Assembly (NCBI GenBank): GCA_949316495.1
Contig: OX439005.1
Span: 27,134,217 to 27,198,216 of the forward strand
Origin: Amphiduros pacificus
Lineage: Eukaryota > Annelida > Polychaeta > Phyllodocida > Hesionidae
DNA: 64,000 nt
Direction of reading: 5' to 3'
Of this stretch, positions 44,001 to 57,080 are shown piece after piece (position 1 is the stretch's first letter; every line of letters begins with the position of its first letter). The notes under the pieces were generated by a model that saw only the letters and a list, made by a program, of their open reading frames with translations, had not been told where the DNA came from and did no database searches. The position numbers and the translations under genes were made by a program.

Positions 44001-47000
44001 ATGCGGATTCTGCATGTGGTCTTCGTGGGCGACTAGTAATAATGAGATAATTATAAGGCCAGTCAATTATTCATTAAGAACTCCATAGTTGCTCTCATAA
44101 GTACTCGGTATTGACAAGTTGATATAATAGCATGCAGTGGCTATCTTCATATATTATTTTGGATGCGATTTGACAATAATCTTGATAAAGGATTGTTTAT
44201 GTCTTGGCTGATTTAGTATTTTTGTTAACGCTTAAAATCGGCAAAGCCCCTGCGTTAGTGATCGGCTTTTTCAAATTATCGACTATATAGGTTATATCAT
44301 AAGAGAGAAAACAGTTGTGTCATGCAATGTGGTATATTCTTATTATATATTTTTTCATTGCTGCATTTTGTTTTTTCCCACACACGCACATTTTGGATAC
44401 ATAACAAAAGCAATGATCAGCACCCTATATGTCTATGTCTTCTTGGTATAAGAAGCCAGAAAACAAAACAAAATTATCATGATATCAGCATTTTTTTTAG
44501 ATTTTAATGATGCACACGTAAGCTTGAAAACTGTTAATCGATACACACATAATAATACAGGGATGCAGAAATGAGAAAAAGATAACTGTATGACTGTGTA
44601 GCACATGCATAACATGAGATAAAACCAGGGCTTGGGACAATAACATATGGGTAGCTGGATGTTGTAAAGATTGGTCAATATAATAAGAGATGAGGTCAGG
44701 GTTGATGGTATCAGAAACTATAGGAAGAAGAAAGATGATGTCACCACAGATAACATAGGAAAAGTTATGAAAAATACACATAAAAGACTGGATCATGGAT
44801 GTGAGACAAGAGGACAGAGGACAAACATGAGGTCAGCCGGGGTGGATGGCATGAAAGCCCGTGACACTGGATGCTGGGATGGTAGCGCCCCCCATCACTA
44901 GGCCCTCTACATCACAATCGCATTTATCATACACTCTCCAGACAAAGGACAATATCATACCCCGCCTCGGACATGACAAACCTTTCATTCTGTTCTGTCA
45001 TTTCTCATGGGATATTCATATTGACGCCATATTTCAACAATACGTGATTTCTAACAAATAAAATTTGATCCGTGGCCAAACATAAATCACAGAAATGATG
45101 TGTAGGAAAAATTAACAATATTTCATTTTATATTTTAATGTTATAACGTTTCTGTGTTGCATTTTATGGTTTTTATAAGGTTTTACTTTGTTAAATTTTA
45201 GATTTTTGTTAAATTGTATATCTTCCCGACTATTGAACAATCTATTTCAAGATATTCTAAATGAGGTATCTTTCAAATTCACTGAATATATTCGATGGAA
45301 ATATTCTGAATGTATTGAAATGTGAATTTAATACACTCAGATTACACTCATTTATGTTCTCATTGACAATACCGCTGTCGCTCTTGAATCTAATATCATG
45401 ACAGGTTTAAAATAGAACTAAATACCCAACTACTTAATTCTCATCCAGAATTTAACGAAGCAGAAATCCTAACTGGTATACGATAATGACATTCTCTGGG
45501 TGTGTTTCTCGCCATCAATCTCGAGAACTCTCAACTTCGCGTGATTTCCGGTAGAAACAGCCACTATCATGTTCTTTGCATGAAATTTACAAAAGCAAGT
45601 GGGTTCTGAAATAAGATTGTTTCCTTTTCTATTAAGAGTCTATATTGTTAGAAATGAACAAGTGTGAATTGAGTGACACTCTGAGTAAGGAGACTCTAAT
45701 TTTTTGGCGACCAACAAGACCCTGAGAATGTTTTAAAATACCAAAATGGTTTTCTCACAATGCAAACGTTAACAAACGAAGAAAAATGTGAATATTGTTT
45801 ACATCAATTTGAACTATGTTTATACATCAAATGGTACCTATTTTTTACATAAAATATTTCTATCTAAATATTTCATGATTTAATGTTTTACAAATCAATG
45901 GTTTCATCCTACCGAAAATATATCTTGTATTTTTAGAGTAAGCCTTTTTGGGCTCAATTTAGCTTTCATTATATATCAACTCCATTTCTCAGACAACATA
46001 CTTTTATGTCACATGAATGATCTTCCAAACGGCTAGATCACTATTATTTGGGAGTTTTTTAAATCGTTTTTGAACGGGCCTTGCCACTCGTGAGATAAGA
46101 AACAATAGTAGACAGTGATCTGACCATTACTATAGGTTCTTAATGTCCAACAAGGCTTCGTCCCCTTTAGGTTTTCTCTGAAAATGACATCCAGCAAGTA
46201 CGCGGATGACTGTGTGGGATTTGCCGCCTGATTTGTGACATTCTTGCAGGATTGTCTGGCGGACGGCACCCCCTCCCGCCGGGAAGCAGGCACGTGCCGC
46301 CGAGATGGAATCAGCCCGGGAAGGCATGTCTACACTCAGGCTCCTCGTCTGCCGCTACGGCGCGGCTCTGACGGGGAAATGGGCGCGTACGGTGCCAACA
46401 CGTGTTGGCGTGTGCATTTCTTTGTTTTACGTGATTGCGGATTTCACGGCGGTTGGTTGAAGTCGAGAGGCGGGGTGTGCCGCTCATTATGATAACGACC
46501 TCGACCATCATTAAACGTCAAAGATCACAAGTTCACTGGCGCTCTCCAAACCGGAGACAAAATTAATATCACGTTGGGGCCGTGAAAACAATTTTTTTGA
46601 TTGTTTTGTTCATGTTTTAGAATTTTGAATTGGTATGATTGCTGACAATTCTTAGTGTTGAAATAAGACAATCTCTGACTTCGTATATTAATGTAACATG
46701 CTTGACAATAGTGATTCTTCAATCACAAGATGACAACAATCACCTAGCCATTGTCACACATGCACTATATTTGATTTTACCTCTGAGTGATTTCTCAATA
46801 TATCATTAATTATTTGTAATTCTAACGCTGTACACGGCAAATACACGAAAACACCCTGTCACAGAAAAAGGGGAAAATACAAAATGATTTCTAAAATCTT
46901 ATTCCACTTAAATTCCAAAACTGCTGTGTAAGTGTTTGAAGGGTGTGATTAAGAAGCGTTGACAGATTCTGAAGAATTCCTACAAGACTTGATGGCTCGG

Positions 47001-48110
47001 CAGATGCCAAGGACTCGGCTGCAGCCATTGTGTGCGCACGCAGTTTGCCTCGGGCGTCCACCTTGTCGCATTTCTTTAAAGCGTATCCAATTTTGCAAAA
47101 ACGAGTCCTTGTATTTTTCATCTCATTTTTATCTTTCAAAAACGGGTGTCAAGAGAGGTTAAACTGTTTAATTCCTCGTCCAGTTCTAATTAATCCTAGG
47201 TGGACATTGATTTGTTCCTCTCAGTTCATCAAAGCAAGAAATATGTTTAAGGGCATCACAATTTTGTGTTGTCCCTAATTGAGGGTTGCAAGATATTTTG
47301 CCCCATGGTTTTGTCAGCAAACTTTATAAAGGTAATATCTGAACATTTCTTTCTGAGTCCACAAGGAAATTCAACCATCTCGGTAATTGGCAATGGCAAT
47401 ACTGTATCTATTTATCGGTTAGGCCCTGGAGCAACGACCTCGTCGACAAGACCTGAACCTAAAAATAAGACCGAGCCACAAGACGGACGGTACGATACCA
47501 TATGTACCCTATAAACGGAATTTATTTACCACTGCTTCATAAACACCATCTTTACATTTCTGCAGACATGGTAATGCTTTTCTCGGATTCCATTCCTCCA
47601 CCCCAGGATGGATTTCTGGTCCGTTTCCTGTCGCTGTTCCGGACTATGTTGTTTATCTTGCTCAGCATCTTTTGGCCGGTGCTCGCAGGAGAAGACGTGT
47701 TGTGATGTGAGAGCGCCGCGGGACACCCACATTATCACCATTCACAGTGCTTTTAAATTGACGAGAGGAATTCATCGCAAATTCTTAGGGCCCTCATTTA
47801 AATTACATCAGTGGCAAATTTGTTTTATGTTGGGAATTCATAGAAGAAATGACTTTGTAGCGCCCGCGGTAGCAGTTCAATCGGCTCCTCATGGCCGTAA
47901 ATTAGGCAGCGCACGCTACACTGGGCTGGGCGGTCCCGGGGCCGGCCTGAGAGCCTTCAGTTGGGATAATGGTTTCTTGGAAATTAGCAAGAAGAGGATG
48001 AGAGAATTCTTGAGGAAGTGAAAAGTAGGAGCCAAGGTGCTTGCAGCATCAGTGTTAGTGAGCATGGACACGGTGATGAAGGGTTACAACAAATGTAGAC
48101 AAGGTTTCTA
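38080..48110. other. Gene desert, part 2, with several complex or GC-rich blocks
   Basis: No gene recognised in 10 kb. Blocks less AT-rich than their surroundings: 40060-40400, 41870-42600, 42640-43080, 43730-44100 (open frame of 117 codons but no family), 46220-46520 (cggacggcaccccctcccgc-like, CG-rich), 46960-47500 and 47550-48020. A 20 bp palindrome (arms tttcctag/ctaggaaa) is at 43681-43700. These blocks are candidates for NK2.1 cis-regulation. Confidence 0.5.
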
Positions 48111-48119
48111 CCCCGGGGT

Positions 48120-48695
48120 GGTTAACATCCAAGGCTCTCTATCTAACACACTGTAATGTAGGCTCTGGTTATGGCATATATACAAATGTTATCTGTAACA
48201 CACTGCAATATAGGTTATGGTGATGCCATCAAATTAAATTGTCCTCTATCCCATATATAATATGCGTCATGTTGATGCCATTTTGATGCCATGACATACA
48301 ATTAAGTATCCCATGTCCAACACACTACATTCTAGGTCATGATGATGCCATGACGTACCAAATTAATATTCTGTCACAGATGCATTCTAGGTCATGTTAA
48401 TGTCACGATATACCAATCAAGGTCCCCTCTCTTCGACATTCTACAATCAAGGTCATGTGTTTAATTGAATGACGTGGCAAGTTACATTGTCGGACATTCT
48501 GCAATCTTGTTCATGTTAATAGCAATATCCTCTATCTGACATTCTATAATCGAGGTCATATCAATGGAATGACCCAGCAAGATTGTCTACCCACCATTCT
48601 GTAATCTAGGTACTGCCAATGGCATGACTTAGCAAGGTCGTATATCCAACATTTTATAATATAGGTTTTGTCAATGGAATGAAAAAGCAACTACA
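48120..48695. repeat. Degenerate tandem repeat, about 60 bp unit, about nine copies
   Basis: Each unit has a form like 'acattctaatctaggtcatg', then 'ttaatggcatgac', then 'accaaggtcctctatcc'. Copies diverge strongly. No open frame. Confidence 0.75.
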
Positions 48696-48699
48696 GTGA

Positions 48700-50790
48700 T
48701 GCATCATCATCTTTGAATCTGCCTGAAAGCATTCGTAAAATCAGATTATGATATATTTTGTCTTGCATAACATAAATGTTTATACCCTAAATTTTGTGAC
48801 CCCTGTTATTACCCATCATATTACCGTAACAAACATTTCTGTGCAATTTGAAAGTAGATGAGTCTTCTGTTCAGGTAAAAATCATCTGTTGAACATTTTG
48901 TCAACAAACATTTACAGACCACAACAGTGGTCACATTAGAACCATCACAGTACTAGGCACTTTCAGCAAAACACAATAATCATGACAGGTATATTTTGGC
49001 TGAATTCAGGGAAAAGGTTGTTTGACCACATATCATTTAAACATACCCCAAATCTCTGTAACACTACCTGTGACCTCTGAGATGTCATAAAAGTTTTAAT
49101 ATCTTGAGAAGTCAGAGAGATTCTCGTGGCAAACCTGTTGAATATGGTAAGTTTATTTTTCTAAAACCAAGCGTGAAATAGATCAGAAAAATGTATTTTG
49201 CAGGAAGGTCTGATGTTAGGTGATAAAATGACTTAGCCACATAAAGGAAAATGCTGTGATCTGGGATTTATATAAGAACATAGAGATGGAATGGCGTTGA
49301 TTTGCAGGGCTGTGGGTTTGTTCTAGAACATCAAAGACAAACGAGTCAATAGCAAGCAATGTTGGGGAAGCTGGTGTGTTTTCTGAAGTCATCTAGCTGA
49401 AGGGGACAGACAAACATGGCATCCTGGCTGGTGTCAAGGCAACTGCCTGCAAATGAAGGATGCAAACCAGCGAAATGGACAAGCGGCACAAACGGAACGC
49501 ACTAAAGACAAACACCAACTCGAAATGAACTTGAAACTAACATGGCTGAGTGTGGAATGAACGCCACGCAACATCAATCTTGCTGAAGAGCTGTGAAATG
49601 GAAAGCAAACCTTGCAAATCTACACAGGTTGTGAGATGGTGGGGGATTTCTCATAATTAATAATGGTGAAGTTTCAGGTGCACGGCCAAGAGTCTGTGAA
49701 GGATCTCTCTGAGCATCGGGCATAATTAACGTAGTAAATGGAAAACAATGAAGAAGACGGAACGGCGAGGGGGTTGAAGTGTTCTCGTGGCCGTGGAGTA
49801 GCCGGCACCGGTGGGCCGCCCCGCTTCAAAGTGCCGCTGACATATTTAGACAGGGAAGACACACGCCCTGCTTCAGATGCGCCACTTGCTCAGTTCTCAC
49901 CATCAACACCCATGCGAATTTCAAATTTTGTTTGACGGAAAGTGATCCACCGAGCTTGGCAACCAAAGCTGGCAGCCGGCCCCGGGAAGGAAGAGGAGAA
50001 GGGAGAGGAGGGCGGACACTCGGCCGGGGCAGGATCGATGCCCGCCCAGCGCCAAGACACACGGCATTTCTAGCTCCAGATTCAGCCGCGATTGATCTGA
50101 CAGGGTCTCCCTTCCAAAATACACACATGATGTGTGAGAAATGGATTCTGGTGACATGAACACAATTAATTAATTACATGATTAATTAATTGGCAGTGTA
50201 GCGTGTGAATGCCCTCGTTCACAAACAGACGGGCTATGCCATTTAAACGGCAGCATTATGCTGATGTCACGTCAGGCGATATTTAATCTTATCTGATTAT
50301 TACACCCAATGTGGCTAAATACCATAGCTCAACACCAGTCTTAATCCCTTAAATCCATTCTCCATTTTACCTCTTCCATGTAAATCTGATAATCCGACTT
50401 TATGGCTTGGACAGAATCCGTCAAAGACCTCTTCACAAGCCAAGTCGATTTCAGGCTCCGCCTCCTGTATACTGTGAAATCTACAAACCCGTGAAATGCA
50501 CAACACTTGACACATAATGTATTTGTTTTATTTTCCCTTGAAGCACCCATAAATTCGCTTAAGACATCTCCGGGACGTTCAAGTAATGCCACTTTTGCAG
50601 CTAAATTAAATACTTAAAGAATGAAGGCTGACCGAGCAGAGAAATAGAAGTACTGGCAGAGTATCTCAACCTATTTGACTCAACATTTGCTGCAATTCAC
50701 GTCACTCGCCTGCCAAACAACTATGTTGAGATTGTTACAGTTTTTTAAATTCTAAATAATCCATTGAGGGCAAAATCTTAAATTCAAAGC
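48700..50790. other. Gene desert, part 3, with CG-rich block and homeodomain palindrome
   Basis: No gene. 49640-50160 is CG-rich (gccggcaccggtgggccgcc near 49800; gaagaggagaagggagagga near 49987), open in several frames without a known protein. A TAATTA palindrome lies at 50163-50192. Confidence 0.5.
50163..50192. promoter_or_regulatory. Palindromic cluster of TAATTA homeodomain sites
   Basis: Arms caattaattaat and attaattaattg (12 bp, perfect) around TACATG. Gives four overlapping TAATTA cores, the generic homeodomain site. Sits at the edge of the CG-rich block. Confidence 0.55.
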
Positions 50791-51254
50791 TGAACCACCA
50801 TATTACACACTCTAAACATATGTCATACAGAATGATACCTAGACAAACATGAAATTTATAAATCACTCAATATGATCACACATCAATATATCATCTTGCA
50901 GAATACCTATTAATATAAGAAAATTGGGCACACAGAGTATTGTATTAATAGCGGATAGCTTTTGCTCATTTAATATAGCTGCATATTAGACCACATGTCA
51001 TCCACTGTTTGTTATATTAAGCGGCGAGACATGTTAAACTAAAAAATAAAAAATAAAAGTTGACATTGATTTTTTGCTGAATTTAACTGAAATTGACATT
51101 GTCGTCTGCTATCATCGCTGCCTCCTGTTTGGCTGAGATTGTAAAGCGATCCGATATCGCATTTTACATTCAACATACAGTTATATTGGCTGATCACATG
51201 ACTTAAATGAACAAATCCGATTGGCTTAGCACATGTTAAAGCATAACATCTCAC

Positions 51255-51945
51255 CTAAATATCACACAATCTGGAAATACCTAAATATCAAACAATATGA
51301 GCACAACTGGGTATCACACATTTTGGGCACACCTAAATGCCAATATATCACATATTATAGGCAAATCTAAATAACATTTTTAACATCTAAGCAGTATGGA
51401 CACACCAACATAACATACAATATGAGTACACCTGAATGGCATACAATATGGGCACACCCAAATACCACGCAGTATGGGCACACCTGAATAACATGCAATA
51501 TGAGTACACCTGAATGTCATGCAATATGGGCACACCCAAATACCACGCAGTATGGGCAAACCTGAATAACATGCAATATGAGAACACCTGAATGTCATGC
51601 AATATGAGCACACCCAAATACCACGCAATATGGGCAAACCTGAATAACATGCAATATGAGTACACCTGAATGGCATACAATATGGGCACACCCAAATACC
51701 ACGCAGTATGGGCAAACCTGAATAACATGCAATATGAGAACACCTGAATGTCATGCAATATGGGCACACCAAAATATCATGCGGTAAGGAAATACCAAAA
51801 TAACATGCAATATGAGTACACCTGAATGTCATGCAATATGGGCACACTAAAATATCAAGCAGTGGGGGCACACCAAAATAACATGCAATATGAGTACACC
51901 TGAAAGTCGTGCTATATGGGCGCACCAAATATCATGCAGTGTGGT
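51255..51945. repeat. 26 bp minisatellite with a 78 bp three-unit higher-order repeat
   Basis: Three unit types follow each other in order: A (aataccacgcagtatgggca+6), B (aataacatgcaatatgagta+6), C (aatgtcatgcaatatgggca+6). The order A-B-C repeats through 51463-51770 and blurs at both ends. Because 78 is divisible by three, the minus strand stays open for 182 codons (51380-51928, 26-residue repeats such as HIACYSGLPILRGIWVC); I take this as a by-product, not a gene. Confidence 0.93.
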
Positions 51946-52274
51946 GGTTAAATATTCAGGTATATCTTTACTATGTGGCAAAATATAACATACAGTTTGG
52001 GCGCAATTTTACATCACACAATATGGACAGACTTGAATATCAAATACACACAATATGATCACATATTAAGATTACATGATATGGGAAATAATATCACACA
52101 ATATCACACATTATGATCATAAATATCACACAATATGGATTTGAATAGCAAAATGTACTGAATCGGCACATTTGAGTATATCTTAATAATGGACAATAAA
52201 GGTATGCATGAGTACCATAACATCTTGAATGTACTTTTTGCCACATAGTAAAGATATACCTGAATATTTAACCA
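51945..52274. repeat. 39 bp perfect inverted repeats around 252 bp of degenerate satellite
   Basis: Left arm 51945-51983 (tggttaaatattcaggtata...) and right arm 52236-52274 are exact complements. The interior is a decayed part of the 26 bp satellite (repeated atcacacaatatgg). No target duplication seen. Confidence 0.88.
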
Positions 52275-52939
52275 TGATTTTCAACATAGCGCATACATTC
52301 ATGGAATTATTAAATTTAAGCCTGAATAAATGTCATTGACTGTAAACGTACTGTAAATGACATTTTTCTTTTAAAATTCACATTTTCAAATGTCACCGTG
52401 AACACTTTCTATGGCTTTTGACAGTTCTTAATGGGTAATATTCAGTATGAAATTGCCTGTCTCAAGTTATTTACCAATTTAACTGGAACGATCTTTACTT
52501 TTAGATCATGATTGAAATTACTGAACATAATTGCTAGATCGAGTTCAAATAACTCTAAAATAAATGTGTGCCTTGGTGACAATGAAGCAGAAGATTCAGA
52601 TTTCTGGGAGTTACCTGAGTGTTTTTGAAAAAATGGCTCTACGAATCTGGGTGTTGATATTTTCAATGACAGGCCCATATATGCCATATATGTAACAAGT
52701 GGTCCTAATTAGCCATGTCACTTTGTCCTGGTTCCGCCCACTCAGCATGCCAACAAGCATACACAGACAGCCCGTAATTAACACTAATTCACGTTTAACC
52801 TTTGAATAGAAGATGTTATTAAAGCGTTTTATTTGTTGGATAGAACCGCTAGCTGACAATTGACAAACAATCGTCTCCACTAATTTACATTGATTACAAT
52901 GAAAATCAATGGAAATGAAAATCAATATACAATGAAAAT

Positions 52940-53066
<127 letters not shown>

Positions 53067-53069
53067 TAT

Positions 53070-55000
53070 ATTTCTAAGATACAGATAAGCAGAGTGAGTT
53101 AAGAAATGTGAGAAAATATTTAAATGAAAATATGATGTTGGTGAGAACAAACTCGTATGAGTCAAGATTCAAACAACATATAGGTCATCTCGACTTTGTA
53201 GGAAACAATCATTACGTACAAGCCCAAAATAAAACTTGAGGCGTATCTTGACCAATTTGCGGGTAACATCTTTTAGTGCTTTCACAGTTTGGCTACCAGT
53301 ATCACAAATGAACACAATGATTGCGAATGCATTCGCTGGTATGTCATATCCAACTTCTTAATCTCCTACGGTGATTACCTCTTTCAAAATTTGCAAAGTT
53401 ATGTCTAATCCAATCATTTATTCCATTTATAATTTACTATTCCCACACTTAATTTCATGCCAGTATTTCCTAAAATACAGACGTTAGGTATAAAGCTTAG
53501 TTTGTGACACCATCTCTTTATCAGGCTGAAGTACCATATAAGTACCTCTCTATGGTGTTTTTCAGGCCTGAGACAGAGTCTTGCAGTTTTTTAGATAGGG
53601 CTCAATGTTCAACAGTCTCCTCTCTACTGATATATTTTGGTAGCAAACCATAACTATGTGTGTTTGAACTTTGTGACATTTCATAATTGGACAAAATTTA
53701 TGATAGGAATGATGACACAATTATAATGGATTGTAAACTTGTTGTTGTATTGTTCACATTTACAGGCAATTTAATTGAATTAAATATATTATATGACCTA
53801 TTAAGTTGATAAATGATAGAATTGGTGGCACTGATGTTAAAAAATGATATCTACACACACATTGTCATTATATAAATCTCTAATGCAATAAAAACGTGGA
53901 AAAATGCATTACCAACCTTACCTCTTTGTTGGTATATTTTTTTACCACTTCTTAAGTTTATAATGCTTGACCATTCCCTCAGTATACAACTCCACTAATA
54001 AAGACACATCACCTGTAAATTATATCACAAAATCTTAACCATTCCCAAGTGTACAATATCTTCCCATTCTTTAATTAATAGCCTAATTTTCCCTCACTAT
54101 ACTGTCCAATCTTTATTGCCAAATCGTCATTTACATCTTCATCTTTCAGAGACGTAAGGTTACTTTATTTAAAATTTCAGAGGCGAGTCTGAGGTGCAGA
54201 CATAAGCATGGAAGTTGGGCCACGTGCAGGATAAGGGCTTGTTGTGTCTTCTATGCAGACCTGCAGCCCTGGGAAAACACGACACCGCGTCCCACCATGT
54301 TCCTACCAAGTGCCTTATTTGCCCAGCTCTGATCTCAAACCATGTTAGTCCACAATCCGAAAAATCACAAAGACTGGTTAGAGGTTTGTGTGGGTCCAGC
54401 GTGCACGTGCTGATTGCACTGTGTCAACATGGAGCTAGCAAGTGGTGTGAGTATCGGTGCACGTGTGCTGGTCTCACCATCCATTATGAGATGCATCTGC
54501 CCCCAAGCCACAGGCCACGGTCCTGTATCATATCATAAACAATCCCAGTGTTTGACCCCAGCCAAGGTGGTGGCTCGCCTTCAAAGGCTAAAAGAAAGAG
54601 TAAATATTTAAATGTGCTATGATACATGGGTCATCAGCCTTGGGACCAAAGTCTATTGTCTGTTATTAACAACATACAAAGCCCACACATCATGAAACTT
54701 TCATAAATGGAAATGCAATGCTTACTTAGAGATGTAAATGTCATACTTGATGACACTAATGGATTTGACTCTGGGGTTACCAGTGGTGAAGATTTCTGCA
54801 GCCCCCAAACTATTGTATTGCCAAAGATCCAATTGTCATAGTTCAGGAGACCAACCAAAACAGAAAAAAACATGACATTGACTTACAATGCCTGCCATCT
54901 CCGACATTGTTGATATCAGTATCATTATGTTATGCTTACAAACTAAGTCATTTCTAGAGATTTGTGAAAAAAATTGTATTGGACAGCACGGAGATAGGTT
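53070..55000. other. Gene desert, part 4
   Basis: No gene. 53930-54130 has faint tandem similarity (ctta/accattccctcagtatacaa-like words). 54210-54580 is less AT-rich and open for about 107 codons, without known similarity. Confidence 0.45.
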
Positions 55001-55009
55001 TGGAAGACA

Positions 55010-55555
55010 TTGGGACCCATTTGTTAGGCAATCATTGTAAAGATAACTTTGTTACTGAATGATAAGTATACAATTGAAGGAACAAATGTTTGTGGAAATG
55101 ATGATATTATATAACAGTTATCAAACGTCAAAGAAATGTATTGTTAAGACGTCATCCAGTGTTAAGGGAGTGTAGAGTTCAGAATTTGGAATTGACTATT
55201 GATACACAACTGGCGGTAAAGATGGCATTGGGCGCCAATGACTAAAAAAACACATTATTTATGGGGTACTAAGTAAACATGCTTAAGAAAACGTTGGGCT
55301 TAAGGTTTTCAGAAACCATGGTTAAAGATGTCATTAGTCACAGAATCTTGTGAGCAGTTACAGTTAAGGAGACGAGTCATCAAATCTTGAGCATCTTTAT
55401 GGTTAAGGAAACATTTATCACTGAGTGTTAAGCAATGATATAGATAAGAAGGCATGATATATAGTCCTTGAATTTTAAAATTAATTTTATGTTAAAGAAG
55501 ACATTAGGCAAACATGCTATACTATTGTAACATTAGTCACCGAGAGCAGTTTAAG
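55010..55555. repeat. Decayed left flank of the 39/35 bp array
   Basis: Scattered words of the following array (gtcattagtcacagaatctt, tttatcactgagtgttaagcaa) at irregular spacing show an older, diverged part of the same satellite. Confidence 0.6.
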
Positions 55556-57080
55556 AAATATTAGTCACTGGATGTTGATCTATTGTGGCAGGTAAGACAT
55601 TAGTCACTGAATGTTAAGCAACTGTGGCAGGTAAGACAGTCACTAAATATTAAGCAACTGTGGCAGGTAAGACAGTCACTAAATATTAAGCAACTGTGGC
55701 AGGTAAGAGAGTCACTAAATATTAAGCAATTGTGGCAGGTAAGACATTAGTCACTAAATGTTAAGCAACTGTGGTAGGTAAGACATTAGTCACTGAATGT
55801 TAAGCAACTGTGGCAGGTAAGAGAGGCACTAAATATTAAGCAACTGTGGCAGGTAAGGCATTAGTCACTAAATGTTAAGCAACTGTGGCAGGTAAGGCAT
55901 TAGTCACTGAATGTTAAGCAACTGTGGCAGGTAAGACAGTCACTAAATATTAAGCAACTGTGGCAGGTAAGAGAGTCACTAAATATTAAGCAACTGTGGC
56001 AGGTAAGACATTAGTCACTAAATGTTAAGCAACTGTGGTAGGTAAGACATTAGTCACTGAATGTTAAGCAACTGTGGCAGGTAAGAGAGTCACTAAATAT
56101 TAAGCAACTGTGGCAGGTAAGACATTAGTCACTGAATGTTAAGCAACTGTGGCAGGTAAGAGAGTCACTAAATATTAAGCAACTGTGGCAGGTAAGACAT
56201 TAGTCACTAAATGTTAAGCAACTGTGGTAGGTAAGACATTAGTCACTAAATATTAAGCAACTGTGGCAGGTAAGGCATTAGTCACTGAATGTTAAGCAAC
56301 TGTGGCAGGTAAGGCATTAGTCACTGAATGTTAAGCAACTGTGGCAGGTAAGGCATTAGTCACTGAATGTTAAGCAACTGTGGCAGGTAAAACATTGGTC
56401 ACTAAATGTTAAGCAACTGTGGCAGGTAAGGCATTAGTCACTAAATATTAAGCAACTGTGGCAGGTAAGGCATTAGTCACTAAATGTTAAGCAACTGTGG
56501 CAGGTAAGACATTAGTCACTAAATGTTAAGCAACTGTGGCAGGTAAGATATTAGTCACTGAATATTAAGCAACTGTGGCAGGTAAGACATTAGTCACTGA
56601 ATATTAAGCAACTGTGGCAGATAAGACATTAGTCACTGAATGTTAAGCAACTGTGGCAGGTAAGGCATTAGTCACTGAATGTTAAGCAACTGTGGCAGGT
56701 AAGGCATTAGTCACTGAATGTTAAGCAACTGTGGTAGGTAAGACATTAGTCACTGAATGTTAAGCAACTGTGGCAGGTAAGACATTAGTCACTAAATATT
56801 AAGCAACTGTGGCAGGTAAGGCATTAGTCACTGAATGTTAAGCAACTGTGGCAGGTAAGACAGTCACTAAATATTAAGCAACTGTGGCAGGTAAGACATT
56901 AGTCACTAAATATTAAGCACCTGTGGCAGGTAAGGCATTAGTCACTGAATGTTAAGCAACTGTGGCAGGTAAGGCATTAGTCACTGAATGTTAAGCAACT
57001 GTGGCAGGTAAGACATTAGTCACTGAATGTTAAGCAACTGTGGCAGGTAAAACATTGGTCACTAAATGTTGAGCAACTGT
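55556..57080. repeat. Minisatellite of 39 and 35 bp units, about 40 copies, each with a splice-donor consensus
   Basis: The long unit reads gtcactgaatgttaagcaac, tgtggcaggtaagacatta (39 bp); the short unit lacks ATTA (35 bp). Nearly every unit contains CAGGTAAG, a full consensus 5' splice site on the + strand. Long and short forms are interspersed. Confidence 0.97.

Noticed and set aside
43735-44088. 117-codon + strand open frame in the gene desert
   Set aside because: No recognisable motifs or splice context; more likely complex non-coding DNA with few stops.
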